Shown here piece after piece: positions 23,943 to 37,000 of a DNA stretch of 64,000 bases. The translations under genes and the position numbers were made by a program. The notes under the pieces were generated by a model. That model was given only the letters and a program-made list of their open reading frames with translations. It did no database searches and was not told the origin of the DNA. How positions within the stretch are numbered: position 1 is the first letter of the stretch; every line of letters begins with the position of its first letter. The stretch is from Setophaga petechia (taxonomy: Eukaryota > Chordata > Aves > Passeriformes > Parulidae): contig JANCRA010000009.1 in assembly GCA_024362935.1 (NCBI GenBank), forward strand, positions 11,984,001-12,048,000, written 5' to 3'.

Positions 23943-26900
23943 TATTTTTTTCTCCATCTGCCCTCTTCCCTCCTGCACACCGCAAGTTCGCTCGCTGAAT
24001 ATTTTACTCTCTGTTCCTTTCATGGTCTCTTTTATCCAAGCAACACATCAACTGAATGACTTGAAACTTGTTCTTCCTGTGTTCAGGTTAGTTAAAAAAT
24101 TAGCTGGAAGACATCAGCCACTTTGCTGTAACTGTGTCTTGTCTATAAAGTAACATGAAACATCACACTGCATAGTGCTATTTCAAGAAAAATAGTCTCT
24201 CTCCTCTGCATTTTCTGCTGGTGCAGTTCATTTACAGCAGGCTGGCCATGTGCCCACTATGCACAGACAGTGCATGCAGAGTCACAGGAACAGCTGATCA
24301 AACATAACCAAGATAAATTCAACCCAGTACATTTTCCATTGTCTATAAAAGAAATTTGGTTTTATAGATTTTATCTGCATCTCTCTTCTGAGCCATAGGT
24401 GTAAAAATAAGGCAGGAAACAGGACAGATTTTCTTCCCTCAAGACTGTAAAATCACTCAATAAACCTCTTCCAATAATAAAAGACTTAAAATGATGGTTG
24501 AAAGCCTGGCTCCACTGGAGTCAATAGTAAAACTCCCATTCACATCAGGAGCAAGTGACTTTGCACTAATGAAAGCCCTTTAACAGTACTGGCTATGCTA
24601 CAAAATATAGCATATAATAACTCCATATAATAACTTGCTATAAAGCACATGCTTTTCTGCAGATAAGGTCTCATTTTTTTTACTAATAATAAATTTTTAA
24701 AAATGCTTATTTCTTCCATCAATAAAAGACAGTCAATTCATAAATGCCTATTAACACAGAGCAGCAGTTTATAAAAAGGGCTTCTGAAGACAGCATGGAA
24801 ACGAAGCTGTAGGCTGAATGTTATATAGGCCAAATGGAATGGTCAAGGCTGTTTCAAGTCTCTGCTGGAAGCTAGTATATCTAGTACCAAAGTAAATGTT
24901 AAAAGCATTATTGGCCAAGATGGACTCACACTGACATCTGGCAAATTTGTACAAAACTAGGAGGAATTTGTAGTCTTCGTTTGTGTCTAACATTTTGATT
25001 TAGACTAACCAAAGCATACATACCAAAGCACCCAGACAGAAAAAACAAATTCCAGTATATTGCCTGCAAAATGCCAGCACAAAAGGATTTTAGAGAGAGA
25101 AATTCACATTGTCAGCTGTCAGTTCACAGCGCGGATAAGTCCTGGCATGTAATTGTAGCATTAGTCATGCTGGCTAACAAAGGCACCACAGAGCAGGTGG
25201 GGGACCAAGAGTGGAAAGCAGAGAGGTCATCAGCTGTCTGAGGCACCAGCTTTCCCCAGCAGACTCCAGCACGTGCTCAGCCAGCAGGATGAGGAGCCCA
25301 GGCTGGAGTGCTGTGCTTGCTGACGCCCTCTCTGTGCCCCACCACTGGCTGGTCCAGGGCTGGCTGCCAGCCCTGCTCCCCTCACAGGCAGCTGGGCAGG
25401 GGCTCAGGTCCTCCTGCACCACTTGTCCAGCACAGAGGGCAAAAAAGTGAGACATCACTTTGAAGCTGTAACTGTGTCAGTGCTCCCCTGGGCTTGGAAC
25501 AGGATGGAAGAGGAACAAAGGAAAAAAGCTTTTCCAAAACAGCCGCAGATTGAAGATCTGAATTCAGGCTTTGGGTTAACAACTGTGTGTCACTACAAAG
25601 GTGGGATGAAACTCACTTCTCCACACTCAGAAAACTCTTTTGAAGAAACAGCACTACACAGTTTTGGGTTTTTTTTCAGTAAGTCAGTAACTAAGTGGGG
25701 ACTTGAATCTGGAAAAATAGTCCTCATAATGATTCCATCCGTTTGTGGTTTGTAAAGAGTAGCAGGGGAAGAATAATTCTGGTACTGGCATCTCTTACAT
25801 TGTCATTGTTTCCACCTATGATGATCAGAACTTCAAATACAGAAGTATAGGCATAAGCCATGAAGTGATGTGCTAGATTTGCCATCACCTGAAGTAATTA
25901 AATAAAGAGTGGAAATCTTTAAAAAACATATTCTAGCCCAATGAGAACACAAGTCTGTGCCATTGGCCTGTGTTGTACAGGTGAAGGATATTATGACAAC
26001 AGCTCTTGGAGGTATTAAAAGTCATGAGTATTTGAATCTGCTTTGCCAGGGTGGTTTGGATTTCTTTTCATTCCACAATTTTGGGGCCTTTCAGCATTCA
26101 TATTTGTCAGCTTGCAGAGTAACATCAAAAACAAAGGTACAAAGCCCAGCCTTTCAGGATATAAATAGATTAATAGTTCCCAGGGGGAAAGGTACCTGAA
26201 AGACCCAGGCTGATTCTGAGCCATTCCAGAAGGATGACATTAGACAAAGCCTTCCCCAACTCCCACTGTTCAGGGCATTTGAAATGGAAAAAGGTATTGG
26301 CCACTTACAGGCACTCAAAACACATGACCTAGGGGACTAAAAAGTTCAGAAGTGTTTTATAAGGAGTTAAAGGTACCTTAGGAGAACAGCTGTTTTAAAA
26401 TAAAGAATAAAGGCAAGAAGATTGAAGAGGCTGTTTCTTTCAGATCTTGGAGAGAGCTGATATTGACAAAGAAAGTGCTTCTACAGGCCTAAGTGGAGCA
26501 ACCAGCATTGCATGAAACACAACAAACCTTCAACATTGCTTGGGTCTCCTCTTGTCACTGAGCACACCCTGTGCACAGAAGGAGCCATGCCAATTTGTCC
26601 ATCTCAAATTGCAAATTCCAGCTGGAAGCAAGGATCTATTCTTTATTTAATTTCTGTCTAGTTCACCAAGATCATATTGTTACAAAGAGGGAGAGGTTCT
26701 CCAGAGCTACAAACAAATACCAGCTGATCCTGCACAGAGGTAAATATCACAGGACACTCTGCTGGCACATCATGTAGGAATAGGATGATAGGCCTGCAGA
26801 ATCTCAATCTTGCAATGACATGTGCCAGGGATTCACACGGAATCCACACAAATCCTGCAAAACTGTAACATGACTCCCAAACAGGGTCTTTCCTTTTCTT

Positions 26901-29900
26901 TGATGCCTTGCACAGTACAGCTCCTGAGACACTTACAGACAGTGTTACAGCAGAATTCAGTAGGACACACAAAGTAATATGACGTAATTGACATGATTAA
27001 TCAACAATATTTTATCCCAGATTGTTAAGCTTTTTGTCAAATTTTTGATTCTACCAGCATGCTAATGAACAGCTGGTCTCTCAAATCATCCCCAAGCCAC
27101 ATACTGGAGCTTCCCTGTCTGTGGACAGGGAGGAGGAGTTTGGGAAGGTCATTATTGCAAAGTGTAACACGCACAAAGAGCAGCCTGAAATTTTGGATTT
27201 GATTACTCATGTCAGACCCTTTGGAGTCCCATAAAGAGCACATAAAACCTGACATTTCTGGGATGATGTAGAGGGAGAAGAAAAGCAGGAGTGAGGAGAA
27301 AGTAAAAAGGAGGGGCTGAGAAAGCCATTTTCCATGGTAATGTGATTAAGAAGAGCAGGAGGAGAAGAGCTGTGTTCCCAAGGGTTTGGAGAAAAAGAGT
27401 TTCAAATACCATGAATGAAGAGACATCACCAGTTGTCTGTCCCATGTTTTGGATTGAAAAGCAAAGTAGGTAAGAAGAGGATTCAGACCAAAGAGGAAAG
27501 TAGCATCTGTGAAAGAAAGAGTAGGGGAGGCTGGGGAAGTGGAGGTGGGGACAAGCAACAAGGAAATGGTATTTTTTTCTTGGCAATCAGTGAATCCTTC
27601 TTACAGTTTACAGACAATATTGCCTTCCCTTGGAACAGCTGGTACATTCTCTGGAGGCTGATAACTTTTCAGCAGTGAGGTACCCTCTGTGCCAGAGCAG
27701 TTTGGTGCACAAACAAGCAGTGGATCTGTTCACACATTATCCTAATCCATTGACAAAAACCAGTATGGTTGCAGCAAAACTGCTCCCCTACATACCTTGC
27801 CTGGAAGAGGAGTCTCACAGTAACCCACCAGTGGTGTGTGTGGGGTGCTTTGGGGCACAGATCAGCAGGGTGGAAGGGGAACCACATCTCTGCTGCCCAT
27901 GGATTCGTGAGATCCAGGAGTGCCAGTCAGGAGTGCCAATTCCTGTGTGTGCAGGTAAAACATCTGCCTTGAACACATCTGGGATTTAAATAAAATTGCT
28001 TATAGTCTCTCTGGAGGCAGTTCTGCATTTGTCCATCCCTTTACCATAACCTGAACATGGACCCTATAATTCCCCAGCACTTTGACAAAAACATCTTGTT
28101 TCCTCCTCTGAAGGATGCAGCAGTATAATTAATAGTAAGAGCTACCCCACAACTGTATGCATTCTCTCATGTTCTCAGCCAAGCAAATCTTTCACTTTGT
28201 CGGGTAATTTCTTTTTAATGTGGTGCTTGCTATTATTTCTTGATAGTGATAAAAGACCTGAAGCAAAATTCTTTTCAGAGAATTCAAGAGGAAAAATAAA
28301 AACTTTGTTGGTGAAGGGAGCATATTTAATGCATGGAGAAAGTGTTAATTAAAAATCCTTAAAGCTGACATTATAGCCCTAAAAATCACTAATATTTTGA
28401 GTCTTAAATGTCTCAGTTATTGTCACAGAACATGTCTGCCATGGCACCCATTTCTTTGGCCCGAGGCATCAGTATAAAATTAAAAATGAGCATTTGGAGC
28501 TGGTAAGCTTTGATCTAATTGAGTATGTGGTAGGATCAAACCATAATATGCCCATGATTTGCTGATCTCATTCCTCCCTCCTGGCAAGGGTTTGTCAACA
28601 GATACTAATGTACTCTGATAACCTACAAGTGTTTTACAAAGTAAGCTGATTTTTGCAACTTATTTTTGTGTGTGAGCTTAACAACCCGCACCACATCCCC
28701 CCCCAAAAAACACCACCTCACCTGAAATTTCCATATGAACTAAGGGGCAGAGGAAGCTTTCCAGCTGTTATAATTCAGTAGGTATGACATTTGCCTCTCT
28801 GTGTTTTATTGCAGCTGGCTTAGTGCACCTCAAACTGTGCTAAGCTGAAAATCAATTAATTTTGGAAAAAATTTCTTTTTATATACTCTCTTCATGGATC
28901 AAATTTCTCATCTGTTCGGGGAATTCTTTTGGCATGAAGAGGTAAAAATGATGAATATTAAATCACTGCAATCTTAAAAAGAGTAGTGCTTACCCAAGTT
29001 TCAGTGAAATACAGATGTGTATACACATCTACCTAGACATATACATTTTATATACATATGAAAACATGATTGATGCATAGGGTTTTTGTTAATTTATAGA
29101 CAGAGAATCTAAATAAAATAAATATTTCTTTATCCTTTGAGATGTCAGATAGAAAGAAAAAATTACTTCTGCAAATGAGACGTGGCATCAGTCATCAGAG
29201 GAAGGAGTGTATAGAATCTGAAACAGCAAAGCAATTGAACATGAAAAGTTTGGCATAGAAAAGAAGGGTGAGTAATTTAAACCCACTCAGGAACAGGTGT
29301 GACTTGTTCATAAACCAGTTAGGAAAAAAAATTGTTCAATTACTCCTCTCTGGTAAATAACAAATTACCATAGTAACTCCACTTTCAAACAACATATGCA
29401 TATATTTTGTTACAGAAAAGCTTGAGTCAAAACTCTATTTTAGTATCATACCATAACTTCATTCTTAACTGCAAGATCAGAATTCTAAGAACTTTCAGCT
29501 CCTTATTTACATACATTCCCTCATCAATGACCTGAAAAGACCACTTTAAGGTTGACAGTATCACTCAATCCATGCTTAAAATATATTCTGCCTATTTGTT
29601 GAGACTGTTGCATTGAGCCAATTCAGCCAATAGCTTTTATGATAGGGAGAGTAGCTGTCATTTTGGGGGTGGATTCCCAATGATTTTTTAAAATCAGATG
29701 TATTTTTTCAGCAATTACAAATGACCTGAGGCATATGCTTATATGCAAGTATGTATTTAATTTTATCATTATATATCTATGTAGTGGCTATAAATTTGTA
29801 AGTATTTTCATTTGCAAGGTGGCAGGTTTTCAAATAATTTAACTGAGTGACAATACAGAATAGAAACCTTTGTGTAGAGCTACACAGCCCAGATGGAAAA

Positions 29901-32137
29901 GGAGAGTCCCAAACCCCACTGCTCCTCAGCCTTTGCAGTGCAGCAACATACAATCACTCACCTACAAATCCTAGTCCAGACTTTGCAGAAGAAAAGTTCA
30001 TGGGGAACAATCCATTTGCAGCATGCAGCAGTCACCTGGTTAGTGATTAGTCTTTCTTTAGGAGCAATTTAAAGGCAGCCAGTGTCAGTGCCTCCAGAGC
30101 TGGACTAGAAAACAAATAAATAAGGGTTATGCAGCCTCAGTTGGGTGACATCATTTTAACGTCCTGAATCTTTAAAATATGTATGATTTGGACCTTGCAC
30201 CCTGAAGAGTCACGGGGTTTGTGCAGACTCATACTGAGGGGTGTCTCACCTGTTCAGATTACCCTGTCCAGGCTAAAAGTAATCTCCAATTGGTCTTCCA
30301 ACTTGGAGAGGTGATCAGAATCTGCTGTTGTTGACAGTTTTCCATTTTGTAATCAGCAACAAATCAGACTTTACTTAATGTTCCCATAGCCATCTGTTGC
30401 CTCTATGATGGCAATTTCAGTCAGGATCCTTCTATCTTATTTATGTTTATACGATTCAGATGGCCAAAAATATCAGAATGGGCAGCAGCATAACAAACAC
30501 CTACACTTTCAATTTGAAAATCGTCTTTGATTAATTTCTGATTTTATAAAAATATGCCAGAAGGTTGGCCCAATAAAGATAAGACATGTATGCTGTTGTA
30601 AGCTCTGTACCCCATCCTATTTTTTTCTCAACAATAAAGGAAGAAGATGAAGTAGAAAATACAGGCACTTAGTCCTTAGCCACTCTCATCTCGTAGTTCA
30701 TTGGAAATCATTTTTGCATGAAGAGATGCTCTGAACTAAACCACTCAATCATCAATAGATGCAGTGAAACAAATCTCTTCTCATTCCATTGGAAATATGC
30801 AAACAGTAATATATCTCTTGCCTGAAGAATAATCCCCTGTTCATAGCATGGTAATTCGTCTCACTGAATTATCTCGCTTTAGTTATTCATTCTAGAAGAT
30901 TTTAAAGGAAAGAGAAAGAAAAAGGGAAGGGGGGGAAGAAGGAGGGAAAAACAACAGCAAACCACTCATCAACAGCGCAGATACAATCAAAAGTTCACCT
31001 GTGTCCAGTGACTCAAAACAATTGAATTGCAAAAGTTTCTTTCAGATCACTCTGTGTGGGCTGTGTCTATAGCAGAATTTTAGTCTGCAGCAGGTGTGCA
31101 GTTTTGGAAGCCTCCCAGTAGTGCCCACCTGCAGTACCTCGGGTGAGGTCATGGGGACGAGTGGAGTCACTGTGCGCAAGCTGTGCCCCTCCCAGTGGAG
31201 CTAAGCTGTCAGACACCTTTTAGGGAGGCACCCAAAGCACAGCAGCCACTCTTAGGTGCTCAGTCCAAGCAGGAAGATTAGAGCTAGGCCAGGGAAGGCC
31301 TCTAGAAATGAAGGTAAACACCCAGCCCAGAGCCTCTGCTCCTTGACTTTTCAGATCCATTCCTCTTGGGTTGCACCACTTGCTTACACAGATAGGTACA
31401 CTCAGGAACACTCAGGTTCTGCAAGAGATCTTTGCTTCGAAAGACTTACTTGCATGGTGTGATTATGTCAGGTGGATTTTATTGATATCTTTGGCTTCAT
31501 TACCTCCTCCCACCTTTTCATCTTTGTATTCAGGTAAGAAATGTAATTCTGCACAGGTATAAAGTTATCATATCCTCACCATAAACTGAGTGACACGATA
31601 ACTTGTCTTGTCAGATAGTTTTACAGTGCTATGCATCAGCTGAAAGGCTGAGAATGAAGCAAATAGTCCAAGGTTTTTTATATCTATCTACCCTAAAGCC
31701 ATAAGGAGATGTAAGCACTGATATGAAATGACACTACATTTTGTTTGGGAAAATTTTGCAAAGTTGTTTTAGCCCAAGATGGCAGCTATTACGTAAGCAG
31801 TAACAGCATCTTCTCTTTTAAATTCTTCATTTTCTCGTTTTTCATGAGGAACAAAAGTACTTTAAGATCAGTTAGATAATGAGAACAGAACAAAGTGCTT
31901 GAATCAGCACATGAAACTTCCTGAGAAAAAGATATAGGAACTTGTCTTAAAAGGAGCCCCTCCCAACATCAGATAGATGCCCGAAGCTTGCAGAGATGGA
32001 GTAAAAATACAGTACTAGCAGCTGGAAATGGCACAAAGCTGAAGGTAAAGCATCCTTCCTTGCAGCATTTCTTTTTTAGCTTTGAATTTTTAACTCTGAA
32101 ATTTGTGACCTTTGTTGAAATGACTCTCACAGAGCAC
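23943..32137. other. Unassigned sequence, GC-richer patches and a purine tract
   Basis: No gene or repeat family recognised. GC-richer patches occur at 25190-25450 and 27770-27960; both carry open frames on opposing strands, the mark of composition and not of coding. A purine-only tract lies at 30904-30951. The rest is AT-rich. The area around 28200-29800 is especially AT-rich, with no long frame. Confidence 0.4.
30904..30951 (+). repeat. 48-nt polypurine tract
   Basis: Every base from 30904 to 30951 is A or G, including a run of seven G. Such tracts can form intramolecular triplexes. It is not a simple repeat. Confidence 0.85.
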
Positions 32138-32186
32138 CCCTTCTGTCCAGGGCAATCATCCCTTCTGTCCAGGGCAGTCATCCCTT
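32138..32186. repeat. 22-bp tandem duplication
   Basis: Unit one starts at 32138, unit two at 32160, and the first five bases of a third unit at 32182. The two full units (core CTTCTGTCCAGGGCA) differ at one base. The duplication sits inside a 171-codon frame on the plus strand (31988-32503) that begins at TTG. The 22-bp period is not a multiple of three, so the copies are read in different frames, which argues against coding. Confidence 0.9.
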
Positions 32187-33950
32187 GGGCCCCGACCTCC
32201 TGTATCTCCCATGGGCAGAACAGCAGCAGTGCAAAGCTACTTCTTGCCCTCACCTCAGAGCAACATCTAGTCTGCATGGGTACCCCAACACAGCTGCTCT
32301 ATGAAGCACTCATGATTATTGCTACCCATGTTAGTGTGAGAGACATGCCGATGGAAGTGAAAAGAGTAATGGAGCTGCTTGCTCTTCTTTGCCTCATTTT
32401 TCTGGTCATTCTTGAGTGCTCCTTAGTTGAGAAGTTCTTCAGTTTTATTATAGCCAGTGCTTCACTGCAATCCATGAAGAACTTTTCTCATGATTCCTTA
32501 TAGTAGGTAGCTGCTGAGTTATGTTGCTCAGGAAAGAGGAAAATCAAGACACTTCAAGCTCCATAAATTTTTCTTGAAAACTGAATGATGAGTCAGACCA
32601 AGGAGAAGTGCTGCCTCAGATACTATTTCTCAACTTTTTAAAGCTGAAAATCACCATGTCTTTGCAAAACATCACTCCTTTTCATTAACAGCCAAATAGA
32701 ATTTAACCTAAGCTTTGAACAGTTGTTTAGTAATTCTGGTTTTCCACATCCATATTGATTCTATTTTTTCCAGATTTGCACTTATTTGCCTGTGTAGAAA
32801 TGTGTGCATTTTGAGAAAGTTTTTTAATGGATTTGATCTTTAGACCAAGTTTTGATGTCTTCTGGACCTCTCAATCTTGGGGGCAGCAGGTTGTTAACTC
32901 CTCTGAGTGCAGCTACAATCTTCTGTGGGAGACATCTTTATTCTCCTCAGAGACTATAAACAGTTTGCTGTAGGTTTTATGTTCACAACTACTTTCTTTA
33001 ACCTCAGCTGAGAAGAGAAATCAAAAAAACTACACTCTCATTTCTTTCCTTTGTTCCAAACATTAGCTGCATTTTTAAACCCTTTCATTACAGTGACAGT
33101 ACCCTCCTTGATAAAGCTCCTTGTGGAAGGGGTCCCACAAGGTCAACTCTGTCAGTTTGGCTTTCCTGACTTGATTTTCCTTTCTTCATCTCTGTCAAAG
33201 AACGGCTTTTACAGTCACAACTTATTTTGTTCTGTAGCTTCTTACAGAGTGTAAAATTTCACCTAAAGGATCTCATGGCTGAGTCCCAACACTTATCAAA
33301 AAGTAACAGGAATTTCAAAACTACACATGGATTTTTCCAGTTACACTGGCACATTATTAATCAAAATTCAAATGGTAATTTTTTGTCTTGCCCCAACAGC
33401 TGTAGAACAGCACAAGCTTTCTCATCCTCAGCATTTCAAGAGCATTTATGGAATTCCACGTCTGTCAGCCACCCTTAGAAAAAACCAGACAACCTAAATA
33501 ACAGCTATCCAGATATCTTAAATTCTGACTTTACTTCATTGATTCTATTTTGCTAGTACAATGAAATGGCACTGTGTAATTTTGCTCTTTTCTTCATTCA
33601 TAATTGCCCTTTTGATTTTTAAAATAATTCTTCTCACTGAGTGCAATGTGAGCTGCATTCAGTTTGCTATGTTATCTAAATCTGAGCAAATATTATAAAA
33701 CTCACGCAGTTCCTCTGAGGCACAGAATGTTCTCATTTCTTCAGTTACTCACATTTGAATATAATGTTTACAAAGACATTTGCACTTTTCCTTCTTTCTT
33801 ATAATTGTAAACTTTAGGATTAACATGGCTGTTTAAAATAAGATATATTTGAGTGAACAAGTCTTTCTAAACTTAATTTTCTTCACTGAAGGTTACTCTT
33901 TTTTGTTTGTTCTAGCCTTCATTCAGATATTTTAAAATGTTCTTGCTGAT
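32187..33950. other. Unassigned sequence
   Basis: AT-rich with no recognised gene or repeat. A short plus-strand frame around 33130 reads Gly-Val-Pro-Gln-Gly, a sequence also found in LINE reverse transcriptases, but no other part of that domain is present. Confidence 0.35.
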
Positions 33951-34038
33951 TTAGGTCCAATTTGTCACAGAGGTCCTGGCCTAATTATGGCTGTTTAGGT
34001 CCAATTTGTCACAGAGGTCCTGGCCTAATTATGGCTGT
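33951..34038. repeat. Exact 44-bp tandem duplication
   Basis: Copies 33951-33994 and 33995-34038 are identical by eye (they begin TTAGGTCCAATTTG and end TTATGGCTGT), and the next three bases (TTA) start a third copy. No frame crosses it usefully. Confidence 0.95.
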
Positions 34039-37000
34039 TAAACACTACAGTTATTGAAAACATCCTTCGAAGGGATGTGTTTTTCACTAAACTCAGCAGA
34101 AATCTCCCCATTACATGCAGGGTCACTGAGCTGGGTCTCCAGCCCACTACCAGTCAAGCAGAGCTATTCTCTTTGAGGCTTCTGCTTGCAGCTCCACCCT
34201 CAGGCCTGCACCAAGGCTGGCTGTGCCAGAGTTGGCCATGAGGAAGGATCTGATGGGGTTCCAGTGCCAGCCTGAGATGGATTTCCAGATTTTGCCAGCC
34301 AGAAAGCCTCATACATAAAAATATAGGAATATAAAGGTTTTGCCCAATATCTAGAACTTGATTTTTAGCCCTTGAGTTTGGATATTTCTACTCTTGGTTT
34401 AGAATGGACATGTGATGCTTTCCAGATCCAGCAGGGCATTCCTGAGCAAGGCCACTGCAGGCTGGAGAAACAGGAGAGCAGAGAGCCCTGTCCCCCAGGC
34501 TCACAGCATTACCCCCTGGCACCCAAGGACACAGGCACACCTTCTCCATGGGTACTGCCCCACAGTCTGTTTTACACAGCTCTGGAGGAGCAAAAGCTCC
34601 TGTCTTTGAGCCCTGTTTTCTGTTTTTATATTCACACAGAGATGTGTGTGTGCTCTTATAATAGAGATTAATTACAGAAATGTGGCAAGCTTTGATGGCA
34701 AAAGGTAACTGTAAGAAGAAAAAGTACAAATTATAGAAGACTTTCAAAACCACATAATGTGAGGAAGGACACTGCCAATTCAATGGCTGAAGATAAAGAA
34801 ATACAGACATTTTATTTAAGCAGTGTGGTATTTCAGTGTGGTATTTAATGTCACAAACTGAAGGGAAATCCAACCACAGAATAAATAAAATGTAGCAAGT
34901 GTATTAAGGACACAGGTTTATATATATAGCACACTTCTAAATAGGAAAGATGTATCTATGTACATTTGAATCTGAATGCATGCATAAAAAGAATGTTTAT
35001 TTTTTTTCAGCCAAGAGCATAGTTCTAAAATACTCTTAATGAATCATTTATAGCAAATTGGTCATAAGAAACATCATATTTGAGGTCTAGCCTCAAGCAG
35101 AGAGTGTTTTTCTCAAGACTTGGAATGCTGTGTGGCAGCCATGCCTGGCCTGAACAGAGGCATCCTTTTCCCTCTGTTTAATGAATTGGGCTGCCCTGCT
35201 CTTTATGCAGAGCAAATACAGCCAGTCTGAGGCACATGTAAGTAAAACCATTCCAGCATTTCATTTGCCTCAGATGAAAGAAAGTCAGGCCAGCCCTCAG
35301 TGTCTTAGTGGGGTTTGTGGCTGTATACACTTTTTCAGTTCCCCAAAAGTTATGTTCCCATTAAAATGTCACCTTACAATAATGCTGTAATGTAGTGGCT
35401 TCTCCTTCATTAGCTGTTGAACTAAAGCTAGTAATGGAAAAACAGATTACCCTGAATTTATGATGGGCTAATTCCATTCCTTCTAGCCACGAAGATAAAT
35501 CACCCTTTGTTTACAACTGAAAGACCAGTAATTTTTAGCAGAATGAAGAATAGATGGGAAAATATAGTTTTAACTCTTGGCACAGATGGTTTTGAGGCCC
35601 CAAAGCAACAATGTGGTCAACAAATAAAACATAAAATCAAGCTATGGTAAAGACCAATGAGCAGTGCTTTCAAATTGCACTTATTTTAGTCCATTGAATA
35701 TCCCACCATTTACCTCTGAAATGGGATTTGACCCATGAGGGGTTCTCTGCTGCGAGGATATTGTTAAACAAAAAGTGAAATCCAAATCAATCAAACAAAA
35801 AACTTAGGAGAGATAGTAGTAGAAATTATTATAAAGTCAGGAGTTAACTAGAAGTTACCAGATCACAAAGTCACAAAGAAAATTTCCACAGATCATATTT
35901 GGGGCAAACAGTAATTCTATAATTGCTATTTTTTAGTTCTGCTTTAAAGCACATATAGAAAAAGGCAATTAATAAGAATGTTATGCAATGTCCCTTACTG
36001 AATTAGGATAGCACAGGAAAGGTTCCATCTTCATAGGCATAGGTATAGGAAGGAAACAGGGATTCATTATCATGTGTTAGATAATTGTGAACACAGATTT
36101 GTAAGAATAAGCAACAAGATAGTATGTAAAGAAAAAACCCCTGAAAATATGTTTAAAGCTATTCCTAAAGGCTTTTTAATGTACCTCTAATTCTGTAGAA
36201 AGTAGATGAGAAATATGTTAAAATTATCAGGTTCTAAAGTAACAGTTTTATTTCTTCTGCAGATTAGTTTCTATAGGTATAGAAATCTAATTACCTATAC
36301 CTTTGTTTTTCTTTTTCTTTTCCAGCAACACTGATTTATTTGCTCCATTCTTACCAACTGGTAAAAGATTAGATATGAAGTCAAAAGGAAGAAAAAAAGG
36401 GGGGGACAGAAGTTCATTTTAGCTCATCAGGTAAATACCATATCAGGCTCAAATAAGGGATAGTATTTTCATTTAACTGGTTCATAGAAAGCAATCCTAA
36501 AAACCTATTAATGGTCCTTTGTTTTCCAAGTAAAAGAATGCCATAGCTGAAATATAAATTTAACTATTAAGGTAGAAAACTGTTTTCTTTCTGTCTGCTT
36601 AAAAATAAAGTCAAACCAGAAATTAATGCTTTTATTATTTTCTCTTTTTTCCCCATCTCACTTGCTGTTTGGGTTGTGACTTGGACTATGAGATTCTTAT
36701 ACAGGATTTATTGCCTTGTTTAAGAAGACATCAGAAGAATAATGGAATACACTGATAAAAGCTATGGCTAATGTAAGACACAATCTTATTTAAAATACCC
36801 ACAGAAATTAGTTAATTTTAAAAACATCTTGCAACCATCTTCCTCTTAGCTTCAAAAACCTAAGAATCCCATTCTTACTCTGCAGGAGATGCCAAATGTT
36901 TTCGTGCTTACTACATTCAGAAACAGATTTAGTTTTGCCCAGAAAGCAAAGTTTATCAGAGAGATATTTGGTTTATGTCTACAGACTCTCTTCTTCCAAA

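Noticed and set aside
31988..32503. 171-codon plus-strand frame with a hydrophobic segment near its end
   Set aside because: It starts at TTG and contains a frame-breaking 22-bp duplication; no domain is recognised, and the length is near what chance allows in this many bases.
33051..33254. Frame containing Gly-Val-Pro-Gln-Gly, as in LINE reverse transcriptases
   Set aside because: Only five residues match and the neighbouring RT blocks are absent on both sides, so I treat it as coincidence.
34388..34873. 161-codon minus-strand frame
   Set aside because: It spans a GC-rich patch and AT-rich flank with no change in signal at splice sites; its cysteine- and proline-rich composition follows base content, and the opposite strand is also open.
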